DNA of 64,000 nucleotides from Acholeplasmatales bacterium (GCA_017449215.1 JAFSJY010000017.1:1-64000), one strand, 5' to 3'; shown: positions 52,172 through 61,824, counted from the first letter of the stretch. The notes: generated by a model from the sequence alone, not told the origin. Numbers and translations are program-made.

Positions 52172-53446
52172 ATGTTTATAGATTTAGCTAAAATTGAAGT
52201 TGAAGCTGGTAAGGGCGGAGACGGAATCGTCGCTTATAGAAGAGAGCTTAAGGTTGAACGAGGCGGACCTTATGGTGGAAACGGTGGAAAGGGTGGTTCA
52301 GTCATCTTTGTTGGTGATGAAGGACTATCTACATTATTAGATTTAAGATACAATCCAAAAATAAAAGCTGTTCCTGGAGAAAAAGGTAGAAATAAAGGAC
52401 AATATGGTAAAAATGCCGAGGATACTTATGTAAGAGTACCTGTTGGAACAACAATCTTTGATGAAGAAACTAATAAGGTTATATGTGATATAACTGAGAA
52501 TAAGCAAGAATTTGTTGTTTGTAAGGGTGGCCGTGGAGGCCGTGGTAACCTAGCATTAGCTAATGGTACATATAAATGTCCTGACTTCTGTGAGAAGGGT
52601 GAGCCAGGCGAAAAGAAGACAGTTAGATGTGAGCTTAGAGTTTTAGCTGACTGTGGCTTAGTTGGATTCCCTTCTGTTGGTAAATCAACTTTAATAGCAG
52701 CTGTTTCTTCAGCAAGACCAAAGATAGCTGCATATCATTTTACAACTTTAGTTCCAAATTTAGGTATGGTTAGACTTCCTGATGGACGTGACTTTGTTAT
52801 GGCTGACCTTCCAGGTATCATTGAGGGTGCTCATGAGGGCGCGGGACTAGGTCTACAATTCCTACGTCATATTGAAAGATGTAAGGTAATTGTTCATATC
52901 ATTGATATGGCATCTGTAGATGGAAGAGATCCATATGAGGATTACCAAATTATAAATAATGAGCTTAAGGAATATAAGATGAATTTATCTAAGCGTCCTA
53001 TGATTATTGTTGCTAATAAGATGGACGTTGAGGGTGCTAAGGAAAACTTAGCAGAATTTAAGAAGCATGTTGATTTACCTGTTATAGAAATTTCTGCGAT
53101 GACACATGATAATTTAAATGAATTATTATATAAGATTGCGGACACATTAGAAACTACTGAGGCATTCTCATTATTTGAAGAGGATGAATTAGATGTGGTT
53201 GAATATACATTTAAAGAAGAAGAAAAGCCATTTGTCATCGAAAAACAAGATGATGGTGTTTATAATGTAAGTGGAAAGAAAATCGAGAAGATTTTTGCTA
53301 TGACAGATTTCGATTCAGATATTGCAAGAGCTCGTTTTGCTCGTCAATTAAGAAGCTTTGGCGTTGATGATGAGCTAAGAAAGCTTGGAGTACAAAATGG
53401 AGATTTAGTAAGAATCCTAGATTTCGAATTTGAATTTATAGACTAA
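52172..53446 (+). CDS. obgE: GTPase Obg
   Basis: Obg is a GTPase involved in 50S assembly and stress responses. The 424-residue protein has the glycine-rich OBG fold (about 1-157: GKGGDGIVAYRRELKVERGG, then GGNGGKGGSV). The G domain follows (GFPSVGKSTLI, DLPGIIEGAHEGAGLG, NKMD), then a C-terminal OCT domain to the end. GGGAGG precedes the ATG. It follows the rpmA terminator, which may reduce but not block readthrough from the ribosomal operon. Confidence 0.97.
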   Translation: MFIDLAKIEVEAGKGGDGIVAYRRELKVERGGPYGGNGGKGGSVIFVGDEGLSTLLDLRYNPKIKAVPGEKGRNKGQYGKNAEDTYVRVPVGTTIFDEETNKVICDITENKQEFVVCKGGRGGRGNLALANGTYKCPDFCEKGEPGEKKTVRCELRVLADCGLVGFPSVGKSTLIAAVSSARPKIAAYHFTTLVPNLGMVRLPDGRDFVMADLPGIIEGAHEGAGLGLQFLRHIERCKVIVHIIDMASVDGRDPYEDYQIINNELKEYKMNLSKRPMIIVANKMDVEGAKENLAEFKKHVDLPVIEISAMTHDNLNELLYKIADTLETTEAFSLFEEDELDVVEYTFKEEEKPFVIEKQDDGVYNVSGKKIEKIFAMTDFDSDIARARFARQLRSFGVDDELRKLGVQNGDLVRILDFEFEFID

Positions 53447-53474
53447 AAAAATGGTGTTTTGACACCATTTTTTA
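53444..53474. terminator. Bidirectional intrinsic terminator
   Basis: AAAAAATGGTGT and ACACCATTTTTT form a stem with a TTTTG-type loop between the convergent obgE and minus-strand genes. Confidence 0.85.
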
Positions 53475-54068
53475 ATATAAATCATTCATTTGTTCCATGT
53501 ATGAATTATATTCTTCATTACTTAAAATTTCCATTTGGTTAACCTTTAATATATTATTTTCCTTAGCCATATAAACAAAATCGTCTAGGTTTGAAGGAAT
53601 ATAATCAGACATATATACATTTACCATTTTAGCATCCTCAAGCATCTTGGCATAGATTCTATCATGACCACTAATAGCTACATATTCATCATCAATAATG
53701 GTAACAGGGATATAAACCTCCTTATCCTCTAAATATTTAGAGATGGAATCTAATCTATCCTTGTTAATAAAGAATTTTGATGGCTGAATAATTTTAATAG
53801 GAAGCTTAAATGTAAATGTATCATCAAAGGCTCTATAATATGTTCTATCTTCATTATAGAAGATATTAATATAGCCAAAATATTTTCTAAATTCTTCGAT
53901 AACCTTATCAACTAATGATAATCTATCGTATTTTATATAGGCTTCATAGCCTCTAATATCAAATTCAAAATAATATCTAATATTATTTTCAACAACTGTA
54001 AAGCATTGTCCTAATAGTCTATTTTTAGTAGAATAAACAGTGCTTTCATAATCTCTAATTATTTTCAT
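53472..54068 (-). CDS. ParB-like nuclease-fold domain protein
   Basis: The 198-residue protein is not a chromosome-partitioning ParB but has a ParB/sulfiredoxin-like core. IQPSKFFINKDRLDSISKYL leads to YIPVTIIDDEYVAISGHDRIYAKMLED, where GHDR matches the family GHxR motif. The first ~90 residues are of unknown type. The function is unknown. It is a single-gene unit convergent with obgE. The start at 54068 has only a weak site (GGGTG) upstream. Confidence 0.6.
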   Translation of the reverse strand: MKIIRDYESTVYSTKNRLLGQCFTVVENNIRYYFEFDIRGYEAYIKYDRLSLVDKVIEEFRKYFGYINIFYNEDRTYYRAFDDTFTFKLPIKIIQPSKFFINKDRLDSISKYLEDKEVYIPVTIIDDEYVAISGHDRIYAKMLEDAKMVNVYMSDYIPSNLDDFVYMAKENNILKVNQMEILSNEEYNSYMEQMNDLY

Positions 54069-54175
54069 TTATAACACCCGTAAAAATTATAACAATAACT
54101 CTTTATTATTTCAAATTATTGTTTTATAATAGCAAATTGAACGACTGTACGAATTTAGAAAAGGAGGACGATATT

Positions 54176-55972
54176 GTGATATTTGAAAAGCACATGAGAA
54201 AATATTATAAGAAATATTTCGTCTTGTATATAATTGGAATAATCTCCCTAATAGCGGTAGATGTAGCACAGCTATTTATACCTGAATTTTTGGGAGATAT
54301 TGTAAATATTTTAACAGATAAGCCAGCTGATGCCGCAAGTCAAATTTCAAGAATTATAATCTGGATCATAGCTATCGCGATTATAATGTTTGCTGGTAGA
54401 ATGCTTTGGAGATTTGCATTATTTAATGCATCTATAAGAATAGAAGCCGGAATGAGACATGAGATGTTTCAAAAGGCTACTAGATTATCTCAAAAATATT
54501 ATCATGAGAACAAGGTTGGTTCTATAATGTCTTGGTTTACCACAGACCTTGAGCAGATAGAAGAATATTGTGGTTTTGGTACAGTAACAATAGTAGACGC
54601 ATTCTTCTTAGGCCTACTAGTAATTATTAGAATGGTAAAGCTTGATTGGATTTTATCATTAATAGCATTCGTTCCAATGATTTTAATCGTTGTATGGGGA
54701 TTCTTAATTGAAAAATATATGTCAATTAAGTGGAGAGAACGTCAGGAGCAGTTTGATAAGCTTTATGATTTTACTCAAGAAACATTCACAGGTATTAGAG
54801 TAATTAAGGCATTTGTTAAGGAAACTGCAGAATTACATGCCTTTGCAAAGATTGCTAGAAAGAATAAGGATACAAACGTATCTTTTGCAAGAATATCAGT
54901 ATTATTTGATGTATTAATTGAATTAATTATCGCAGCTATTATGTCACTAGTATTAGGTGTTGGTGGCTATGTTGTATATAGATTTGCAACTGGTGAGGCT
55001 ATGATTATATTTAATCATACAGTTGAATTAAATGCAGGTGGATTAGTTGCCTTTATTAGCTATTTTGATACATTGATTTGGCCTTTAATTGCGATGGGCT
55101 CAATCGTTGCGATGAGAAGTAGAGCTAAGACATCGTTAAAGAGAGTCGCTGAATTTTTAGATACAGAGGAGGATATTGCTAATGTAGATAATCCTCATGT
55201 GTTAAAGGATGTTAAGGGTAAAATTACATTTAAGAATTTAACATTTGCTTATCCAGATGCTAAGGATGTTAATTATTTAAAGAATGTTTCATTTGAAATT
55301 GAACCAGGTGAAAAGATTGGTATTATAGGTAAAATTGGTTGTGGTAAGACAACATTAGTTAATTCATTATTAAGACTATATAATGTTCCAAAGGGTTCTA
55401 TCTTTATTGATGATCATGATCTAATGGAATGTGATATTAAATCAGTAAGAGATGCTATAGGCTATGTTCCTCAGGATAATTTCTTATTTTCTGATAAGAT
55501 AACAAATAATATAGCATTTAGTGATAGAAAGAAGGACGCAGTAGCTGTTAGAAACGCTGCTAAATTCGCTGATGTTGATGATAATATCATCAATTTCAAA
55601 GATGGATATGATACTATCTCAGGAGAAAGAGGAGTAACATTATCAGGTGGACAAAAACAAAGAATTTCTATTGCTAGAGCCTATATTAAGGATGCACCTA
55701 TTATGATAATGGATGACTCAGTTTCTGCAGTAGATGTAAAAACAGAGGAAACAATTTTAAAGAATATTAGTGAAAAGAGAAATGGTAAGACTACAATAGT
55801 TATCGCATCTAGAGTATCTACTGTAGCTCATTTAGATAAGATATTAGTATTAAATAATGGTGAGGTCGAAGCCTTCGATACACCTAAGAATTTATTAAAT
55901 ATTTCTGAAACATATAAAAAGATGGTTTATCTTCAGGAACTAGAAAAAGAAGTTGAAGGAGGTGCTATCTAA
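54176..55972 (+). CDS. ABC exporter subunit with degenerate ATP site (BmrC/TM287-like)
   Basis: The 598-residue half-transporter has a six-helix membrane domain (about 20-330) and an ATPase domain. Walker A is GKIGCGKTT near 387 and the signature LSGGQKQR near 487 is canonical. Walker B is IMIMDDSVSAVD, with Asp where the catalytic Glu should be, and the H-loop reads IASRVST, with Ser for His. Such changes mark the degenerate partner of heterodimeric exporters. The start is GTG at 54176 after AAAAGGAGG. The partner gene overlaps its stop. Substrate is unknown; multidrug or lipid export is possible. Confidence 0.92.
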   Translation: MIFEKHMRKYYKKYFVLYIIGIISLIAVDVAQLFIPEFLGDIVNILTDKPADAASQISRIIIWIIAIAIIMFAGRMLWRFALFNASIRIEAGMRHEMFQKATRLSQKYYHENKVGSIMSWFTTDLEQIEEYCGFGTVTIVDAFFLGLLVIIRMVKLDWILSLIAFVPMILIVVWGFLIEKYMSIKWRERQEQFDKLYDFTQETFTGIRVIKAFVKETAELHAFAKIARKNKDTNVSFARISVLFDVLIELIIAAIMSLVLGVGGYVVYRFATGEAMIIFNHTVELNAGGLVAFISYFDTLIWPLIAMGSIVAMRSRAKTSLKRVAEFLDTEEDIANVDNPHVLKDVKGKITFKNLTFAYPDAKDVNYLKNVSFEIEPGEKIGIIGKIGCGKTTLVNSLLRLYNVPKGSIFIDDHDLMECDIKSVRDAIGYVPQDNFLFSDKITNNIAFSDRKKDAVAVRNAAKFADVDDNIINFKDGYDTISGERGVTLSGGQKQRISIARAYIKDAPIMIMDDSVSAVDVKTEETILKNISEKRNGKTTIVIASRVSTVAHLDKILVLNNGEVEAFDTPKNLLNISETYKKMVYLQELEKEVEGGAI

Positions 55973-57735
55973 TGGAAGAAGAGTTATTAAAGCTTAAGGG
56001 CGATAAGAAGATTCCAACAAGAATCCTATTAAGACGTACAATGAAATACGTTAAGCCTGAATGGATATCATTTGTTATAGCATTAATCCTTTTAATCGCA
56101 AACGTAGTATTAGATTTATATTTACCACTTGTTGTAGAGGATATCACTAATAATGTTACAGGTGCTAGCATTGATTTAGATAGAATAATTAGAATGGCAA
56201 TTATCTATTTTGTTGTAATGCTAGTAACAATGGGAACATTATATTTAGAATCAATGCTTTTACAGCGTGCTGGTCAAAGAATTATTTATAATTTAAGAAT
56301 TGATGTATTTACTCATATTGAAAATATGAGCCAGCATCAATTTGATGAAATGCCAGTTGGTTCATTAGTAACAAGAGTTGCTTCATATACACAATCAATG
56401 AGTGATTTCTTTACTAATGTAATCGTAAGAGTTATAAAGAATGTTTTATATCTTGCTGGTGTACTTGCAGTAATGTTCTATTTATCAGTAAATATTACCT
56501 TATTCATGCTAATCTCAGTTGTATTAGTAGCTGTATCCTCATTCATTTTCTCTAAAGCTGTATCTAAGAGATTTAGAACAGAAAGAAGAGCATTATCTGA
56601 TTTAAATACTTATTTAAATGAGAATTTATCAGGTATGAAGATTACACAAATCTTTAATCAAGAGGATTATAAGATTAATGAATTTAAGGAAAAGAATGAT
56701 TTCTTAAGAAAATCTAGATTTAATTCTATAACATGCTTTGCATTATATAGACCATTTATTACATTAGTTTATATTATAAGCGTTGCTGTATGCTTCTATT
56801 TAGGCTTTGAATATGGAATGCTTGCAGGTGCTGTAGTTGCATATTATATGTATTTATCTAAATTCTTTAACCCAATTCAGGAGCTAGCTGATGAATTAAA
56901 TCAAATTCAAAAGGCTTTAACAGCTTCAGAAAGATTATTTAATTTAATGGATGTAATGCCAGAGGTTAGAGATAAGGAAGATGCTATTGATATTGAGCAT
57001 TTCAATGGTAAGATTGAATTTAAGAATGTATGGTTTGCATATAAGGATGAGGATTGGATTTTAAGAGATGTATCATTTGTTATTAATCCAAAGGAGACAT
57101 GTGCATTTATTGGTGCGACAGGTGCCGGTAAAACAACAATCCTAGGATTAATAGTTAGAAATTATGAAATCCAAAAGGGTCAAATTCTAATTGATGATGT
57201 TGATATTACAAATATCAAATTAAAATCATTAAGAAGAGCTATTGGACAAATGCTTCAGGATGTATTCCTATTCAGTGGTACTATTAGAGAAAATATTACT
57301 TTACATGATACCTCATATCCAGATGAAAAGATATTAGATACTTGTAAGTATGTAAATGCTGATTCATTTATTAGTAAGCTTCCTAAGGGATTAGATGAAG
57401 AAGTAATTGAGCGTGGTGAGAATTTCTCTCAAGGTCAACGTCAATTATTATCATTTGCGAGAACAGTACTTGCTGATCCTCAAATTCTAATTCTAGATGA
57501 GGCAACAGCTAATATCGATACTGAAACAGAGGTATTAATTCAGGAGTCACTTGAAAAGATAAAGAATATAGGAACAATGCTAGTTGTAGCTCATAGATTA
57601 TCTACTATCCAACATGCAGATCAAATCATAGTTCTTCAGAAGGGTGAAATAGTAGAAAGAGGTAATCACCAGGAGCTTTTGGCTAAGCATGGTCATTACT
57701 ATAAGCTTTACAAGCTTCAATTTGAAGAAAGATAA
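55972..57735 (+). CDS. ABC exporter subunit with canonical ATP site (BmrD/TM288-like)
   Basis: The 587-residue half-transporter has a membrane domain and an ATPase domain. Walker A is GATGAGKTT near 382, Walker B ILILDEATANID keeps the catalytic Glu, and the H-loop AHRLST keeps His. Its signature is the non-canonical FSQGQRQ. Paired with the preceding subunit this leaves one full ATP site (this Walker A/B with the partner's LSGGQ) and one degenerate site, as in TM287/288 and BmrCD. The start overlaps the partner's stop by one base, with GAAGGAGGTG upstream. Confidence 0.93.
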   Translation: MEEELLKLKGDKKIPTRILLRRTMKYVKPEWISFVIALILLIANVVLDLYLPLVVEDITNNVTGASIDLDRIIRMAIIYFVVMLVTMGTLYLESMLLQRAGQRIIYNLRIDVFTHIENMSQHQFDEMPVGSLVTRVASYTQSMSDFFTNVIVRVIKNVLYLAGVLAVMFYLSVNITLFMLISVVLVAVSSFIFSKAVSKRFRTERRALSDLNTYLNENLSGMKITQIFNQEDYKINEFKEKNDFLRKSRFNSITCFALYRPFITLVYIISVAVCFYLGFEYGMLAGAVVAYYMYLSKFFNPIQELADELNQIQKALTASERLFNLMDVMPEVRDKEDAIDIEHFNGKIEFKNVWFAYKDEDWILRDVSFVINPKETCAFIGATGAGKTTILGLIVRNYEIQKGQILIDDVDITNIKLKSLRRAIGQMLQDVFLFSGTIRENITLHDTSYPDEKILDTCKYVNADSFISKLPKGLDEEVIERGENFSQGQRQLLSFARTVLADPQILILDEATANIDTETEVLIQESLEKIKNIGTMLVVAHRLSTIQHADQIIVLQKGEIVERGNHQELLAKHGHYYKLYKLQFEER

Positions 57736-57742
57736 TAGATTA

Positions 57743-57771
57743 GGGCACGATTTATCGTGCTTTTCTTTTTT
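57743..57771 (+). terminator. Intrinsic terminator after the ABC exporter
   Basis: GCACGA and TCGTGC form a stem with a short TTTA loop, followed by TTTTCTTTTTT. Confidence 0.8.
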
Positions 57772-57772
57772 G

Positions 57773-57781
57773 TGTTATAAT
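57773..57781 (+). promoter_or_regulatory. Extended -10 promoter of the HD-GYP gene
   Basis: TGTTATAAT matches TGnTATAAT just after the exporter terminator. A start near 57788 gives a very short leader with AAAAAGGAGG before the ATG at 57805. Confidence 0.5.
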
Positions 57782-57804
57782 ATGAAAAAGGAGGTCATTT
57801 CATT

Positions 57805-59634
57805 ATGAATAAGATTGATGTAATTAATAATTTTAAAACTAAATATATAAATAACATGAAGCTTTATAGTGATTATAATGATTCTCTTTTTAATGTTATT
57901 GAATTTAATTCTTGGAAGAATAATTTAATAAATAGATCTAAATCAATAAGAGAAATGTTTATTGAAAATGAAAAAATAATTCCTGAAATAAAAGAAGTAA
58001 TTAAAGATTTAGATGATGATAGTGCTAGTCTATTAGTTGATACTATTAAATTATTTAATAAAGAAAATATCCATGATGCCTCTATTATGATTGAAATAAT
58101 AGATAAGCTTATTGCTTATTATGAATCTAAGGATGAATTAGATTATGATAAATTAATTATGCTAAATACTATAGGTGCATTAGAGGAAATGGAATTCTTT
58201 TTAAGAATGGATTCTAATACTAATATAGTTAATCCAAAAGATAAATATTTAAAGGTTTTATCATATAAAGATAATTACGATAAAATTAAAACTATAGATG
58301 GAAGAAGAGGAATCTTTTTAGCTTATTATAATTTAATAGGACCTCTTGCTGATTTACTGCCTTCAGAAAGAGAAAATGTAATTAAATATTATAAGGAAGT
58401 AAAGAACTTTTATTATAGTGATATAGTGCAGGATAAGGATGATGATATAGATATATTATCAGATGAAATGATTTATATAAATGATACATTCTTATCTAAT
58501 TTCTCATATTATATTGATAGTCCATTAAGAGATGAATATTTTAAATTAATAGATGAAATGGATAAATCCGATTTAGAAAAGAATCAGATTGAATGTATTA
58601 ATCTAGCTGTTAAATATATCAATAAAAAGATAGATTTAGAAGAAATGATAGAATCATTAACAAAGCTATTTTTCCATTATATTGGTAAGGGATTAAAATA
58701 TAATGGTAGAGATAGTAATTTAAATAAATTTTGTAACGCATCTGATATAGCTGATGTAATATTTAATTTATTAAAGAATAATCCATATGATGAAGCTAAA
58801 AAATATACATTATTACCTAAAATAGGCTATGCCCTATTTAATTATATTGATAGTATTCCATATAAGGATTACACAAGCTTCTTTGATGATATATGTGCTG
58901 ATTTATTTGAAAAGCTATTACCATTTTGTGTTACTACAAAATATAAGGATGAGCTTTTAACAATGCTTATTTTAAGGCGTCAGCCTATTACCTATATTCA
59001 TTCAATTATGGTTAATAAAATAAGTGTAGCTATTACTCAATCCATATTAATGACTAATAGAGATTTATTTAATGATTTAATTGAATTAGGCTATGATAAT
59101 GATGATAAGATAATAGAATATATATCAAATGCTTCATTCTATCATGATTTAGGTAAATGCTTAACATTAGGTGTTATTAATTTACAAAATAGAAGGTTAA
59201 CTAATACTGAATTTCAATTCATAAAGATGCATCCAGCTAAAAGTATTGTATTATTAGGTAATGATGAATCATATAAGGAATATTATGATGTAATGCTAGG
59301 TCATCATAAAACATATGATGGTAAGGGTGGATATCCTTTAGAATTTGATAATTTAAATTCTAAATATAAATCTGCGATAGATTTAATATCTATATCAGAT
59401 TCAATAGATGCCGCGACTGATGTTTTGGGTAGAAATTATGCTAATGGTAAAAACTTTTATTCATTATTAGATGAATTAAAGAATGAATCAGGTACTAGAT
59501 ATAATCCTTTTATGGTAGAATGTATTTCAAATGATAATAGTCTAATGGAATATTTAGATCAATTAACAGGTGAAAAAAGAGCTGAAGTATATTATGATGT
59601 ATATGTTAAGATTTTAAATAATTTAAATAAGTAG
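57805..59634 (+). CDS. Variant HD-GYP domain phosphohydrolase-like protein
   Basis: The 609-residue protein has a long, mostly helical N-terminal region (~1-400) of unknown type and a C-terminal HD domain. The latter shows HSIMV, YHDLGK (HD metal site), KMHPAKS and HHKTYDGKGGYP. The last block resembles the GYP motif of c-di-GMP phosphodiesterases (HHExxDGxGYP), but Glu is replaced by Lys and one Gly is added. It may therefore act on another substrate. No sensor or membrane segment is seen. A small unknown gene follows nine bases later. Confidence 0.75.
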   Translation: MNKIDVINNFKTKYINNMKLYSDYNDSLFNVIEFNSWKNNLINRSKSIREMFIENEKIIPEIKEVIKDLDDDSASLLVDTIKLFNKENIHDASIMIEIIDKLIAYYESKDELDYDKLIMLNTIGALEEMEFFLRMDSNTNIVNPKDKYLKVLSYKDNYDKIKTIDGRRGIFLAYYNLIGPLADLLPSERENVIKYYKEVKNFYYSDIVQDKDDDIDILSDEMIYINDTFLSNFSYYIDSPLRDEYFKLIDEMDKSDLEKNQIECINLAVKYINKKIDLEEMIESLTKLFFHYIGKGLKYNGRDSNLNKFCNASDIADVIFNLLKNNPYDEAKKYTLLPKIGYALFNYIDSIPYKDYTSFFDDICADLFEKLLPFCVTTKYKDELLTMLILRRQPITYIHSIMVNKISVAITQSILMTNRDLFNDLIELGYDNDDKIIEYISNASFYHDLGKCLTLGVINLQNRRLTNTEFQFIKMHPAKSIVLLGNDESYKEYYDVMLGHHKTYDGKGGYPLEFDNLNSKYKSAIDLISISDSIDAATDVLGRNYANGKNFYSLLDELKNESGTRYNPFMVECISNDNSLMEYLDQLTGEKRAEVYYDVYVKILNNLNK

Positions 59635-59643
59635 TGGAGTATT

Positions 59644-59988
59644 ATGGAAAAGTTAAAATTAAGAATTGATGAAAAATTTGAAACAAAGGAATTAATAAAA
59701 AAAGAAATTAACTTAGATTCTGATATAAAGAAGAACTTAGTAACTAAGACATTTAAATCTAGTTCGAAGACTGTCTATTTTTATATGTATGAAGAATACT
59801 TTATGAGAACTAATTCTGAGTTAACTGTAACTATCTTTGTGCTTGAAACACCAGATTTTACAGAAATAGAATTAATATCTTCAGGTGGAGGTGTAGGCTT
59901 TGCATCTTCAACTTGGGGTAGCGAAAAGACATCACTTAAATATTTTAAGAAGCTATTTCTAAATTTAGGATTTAAAGAAGTAGAATAA
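59644..59988 (+). CDS. Small unknown protein, possibly DUF6054-like
   Basis: The 114-residue protein has no recognised catalytic motif. The segment EEYFMRTNSELTVTIFVLE, then TEIELISSGGGVGF and TWGSEKTSLKYFKKLF, recalls DUF6054-type small proteins of Firmicutes, but I am not certain of that family. It lies nine bases after the HD-domain gene with a GTGGAG site, so the two are probably cotranscribed. A terminator follows. Confidence 0.55.
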   Translation: MEKLKLRIDEKFETKELIKKEINLDSDIKKNLVTKTFKSSSKTVYFYMYEEYFMRTNSELTVTIFVLETPDFTEIELISSGGGVGFASSTWGSEKTSLKYFKKLFLNLGFKEVE

Positions 59989-60012
59989 TTGGCCACATTG
60001 TGGCCTTTTGTT
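59989..60012 (+). terminator. Intrinsic terminator
   Basis: GGCCAC and GTGGCC form a stem with a short loop, followed by TTTTGTTT. Confidence 0.75.
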
Positions 60013-60082
60013 TATAATTGAAAGAGAATCTATTTTATGATAAAATAGTTGTAACTTGTTTTTATAAGGGAGGTATCTTAAT

Positions 60083-60577
60083 ATGAAGGAATTAATTAGA
60101 GAAAAAATTCTTAGAAATTTAGAGGCGAATAGTAGAATTGATTTACATGAATTATCAGTTATGCTAGGGGCGAGTGACGCGGAGGTCGCGAACGAGATTG
60201 CCGAAATGGAAAAGGAACATATTATTTGTGGATATACTACCTTAATAAATTGGGATAATACAGATAAAGAAATTGTTACTGCATTAATTGAGGTTAAGGT
60301 TACTCCCCAACGTGGTATCGGCTTTGATTCAATTGCTGAAAGAGTTGCAAAATTCCCAGAGGTTACATCTGTATATTTAATGTCTGGTGGTTTTGACTTT
60401 ATGGTATTAATTGAAGGAAAATCAATGAAGGAGATTGCTAGATTCGTCTTTGATAAATTGTCTACATTAGAGACAGTTAATTCAACTTCAACTCATTTCG
60501 TATTAAAGAAATATAAGGATCATGGAGTTGATTTAGTTGAAACTAAGAAGGATGAAAGAATGCTAGTTAGTGCATAA
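60083..60577 (+). CDS. Lrp/AsnC family transcriptional regulator
   Basis: The 164-residue protein has an N-terminal HTH (ANSRIDLHELSVMLGASDAEVANEIAEME) and a RAM/AsnC ligand-binding domain (ALIEVKVTPQRG, FPEVTSVYLMSGGFDFMVLIEG). Family members sense amino acids and regulate amino-acid genes. GGGAGG precedes the ATG. An aminotransferase gene follows one base later, a pairing seen in other Firmicutes, so it may regulate itself and that gene. About 40 bp inside the HTH coding region (60166-60204) are strikingly GC-rich. Confidence 0.9.
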   Translation: MKELIREKILRNLEANSRIDLHELSVMLGASDAEVANEIAEMEKEHIICGYTTLINWDNTDKEIVTALIEVKVTPQRGIGFDSIAERVAKFPEVTSVYLMSGGFDFMVLIEGKSMKEIARFVFDKLSTLETVNSTSTHFVLKKYKDHGVDLVETKKDERMLVSA

Positions 60578-60578
60578 A

Positions 60579-61742
60579 ATGAGAGATTTTGTTAGTAAAA
60601 AGGTTAGAGATATCAAGCCTTCAGGTATTAGAAAATTCTTTGATATCGCATCTGAAATTGAGGGTGCTATATCTTTAGGTGTTGGTGAGCCTGATTTTGA
60701 TACTCCTTGGCATATTAGAGAAGAGGGTATTTATTCCTTAGAAAAGGGAAAAACCTATTATACATCTAATAGTGGTTTAAAGGAGCTAAGACTTGAAATC
60801 GCAAAATATAATAAAAGAAAATATAATATCGAATATGATGGATTAAATGAATGTCTAGTTACTGTTGGTGGTAGTGAGGCTATTGATTTAGCAATGAGAG
60901 CTATCATTGAACCAGGGGACGAAATCATTATTGTTACTCCATGCTACGTATCATATGAGCCATGCGTTACATTAGCTGGTGGTGTTGTTAAGACTATCGC
61001 ATTAAAGAATGAGAATGAATTTAGATTAACACCAAAGGAATTAGAGGATGCTATTACAGATAAGAGTAAGGCTGTAATTATTAATTTCCCTAATAATCCA
61101 ACTGGTGCGATTATGGAAAAGTCTGATTTAGAAAAGATTGCGAAGGTTGTAATTGAGCATGATTTATTAGTAATATCTGATGAAATCTATGCCGATTTAT
61201 CATATTATGGTAATCATACATCAATCGCATCTTTAGATGGAATGAAGGAAAGAACTATTGTTGTAAATGGATTCTCAAAGGCATTTTCAATGACAGGCTG
61301 GAGACTTGGTTATGCTTTAGGCCCATCTGACATCATTAAGCAAATGACTAAGATTCACCAATTCTGCATTATGTGTGCTCCTACAACATCACAATACGCC
61401 GCTATTGAAGCTTTAAGAAATGGTGATAATGATGTTGATTTAATGAGAGAATCATATGATGAAAGAAGACGCTATCTTTTAGATAGATTAAATAAAATGG
61501 GTCTACCTTGCTTCACTCCAAAGGGTGCATTCTACGTATTCCCAGACATTAGAGGCTTTGACTTATCAAGTGATGATTTCTGTTTAAAGCTTTTGGAAAA
61601 TGAAAAGGTTGTAGTAGTTCCTGGTAATGCATTTGGTGATTCTGGAGAGGGCTTTGTAAGAATATCTTATGCTTACTCTATTGATGATTTAAGAAATGCA
61701 TTAGATAGAGTAGAAAAATTCATTAAGACTTTAAAAAAATAA
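60579..61742 (+). CDS. Class I/II PLP-dependent aminotransferase
   Basis: The 387-residue protein is a fold-type-I aminotransferase of the aspartate/aromatic group. It has LGVGEPDFDTPWHI, TVGGSEAIDLAM, NFPNNPTGAIM, SDEIYADLSY, and the PLP lysine in NGFSKAFSMTGWRLGYA. The C-terminal Arg in FVRISYAYS binds the substrate carboxylate. The substrate is not decided. The ATG at 60579 is preferred; a GTG at 60570 would overlap the regulator. It is cotranscribed with the Lrp-type gene. Confidence 0.9.
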   Translation: MRDFVSKKVRDIKPSGIRKFFDIASEIEGAISLGVGEPDFDTPWHIREEGIYSLEKGKTYYTSNSGLKELRLEIAKYNKRKYNIEYDGLNECLVTVGGSEAIDLAMRAIIEPGDEIIIVTPCYVSYEPCVTLAGGVVKTIALKNENEFRLTPKELEDAITDKSKAVIINFPNNPTGAIMEKSDLEKIAKVVIEHDLLVISDEIYADLSYYGNHTSIASLDGMKERTIVVNGFSKAFSMTGWRLGYALGPSDIIKQMTKIHQFCIMCAPTTSQYAAIEALRNGDNDVDLMRESYDERRRYLLDRLNKMGLPCFTPKGAFYVFPDIRGFDLSSDDFCLKLLENEKVVVVPGNAFGDSGEGFVRISYAYSIDDLRNALDRVEKFIKTLKK

Positions 61743-61750
61743 TTATAAAA

Positions 61751-61780
61751 TAAGAGCATTTTATGCTCTTTTTATTTTGC
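61751..61780 (+). terminator. Intrinsic terminator after the aminotransferase gene
   Basis: AAGAGCA (61752-61758) and TGCTCTT (61764-61770) form a stem, followed by TTTATTTT. Confidence 0.8.
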
Positions 61781-61824
61781 GAAAATTTGTACTATAGTGT
61801 ATAATTTAATATGTTGGTGATTTT

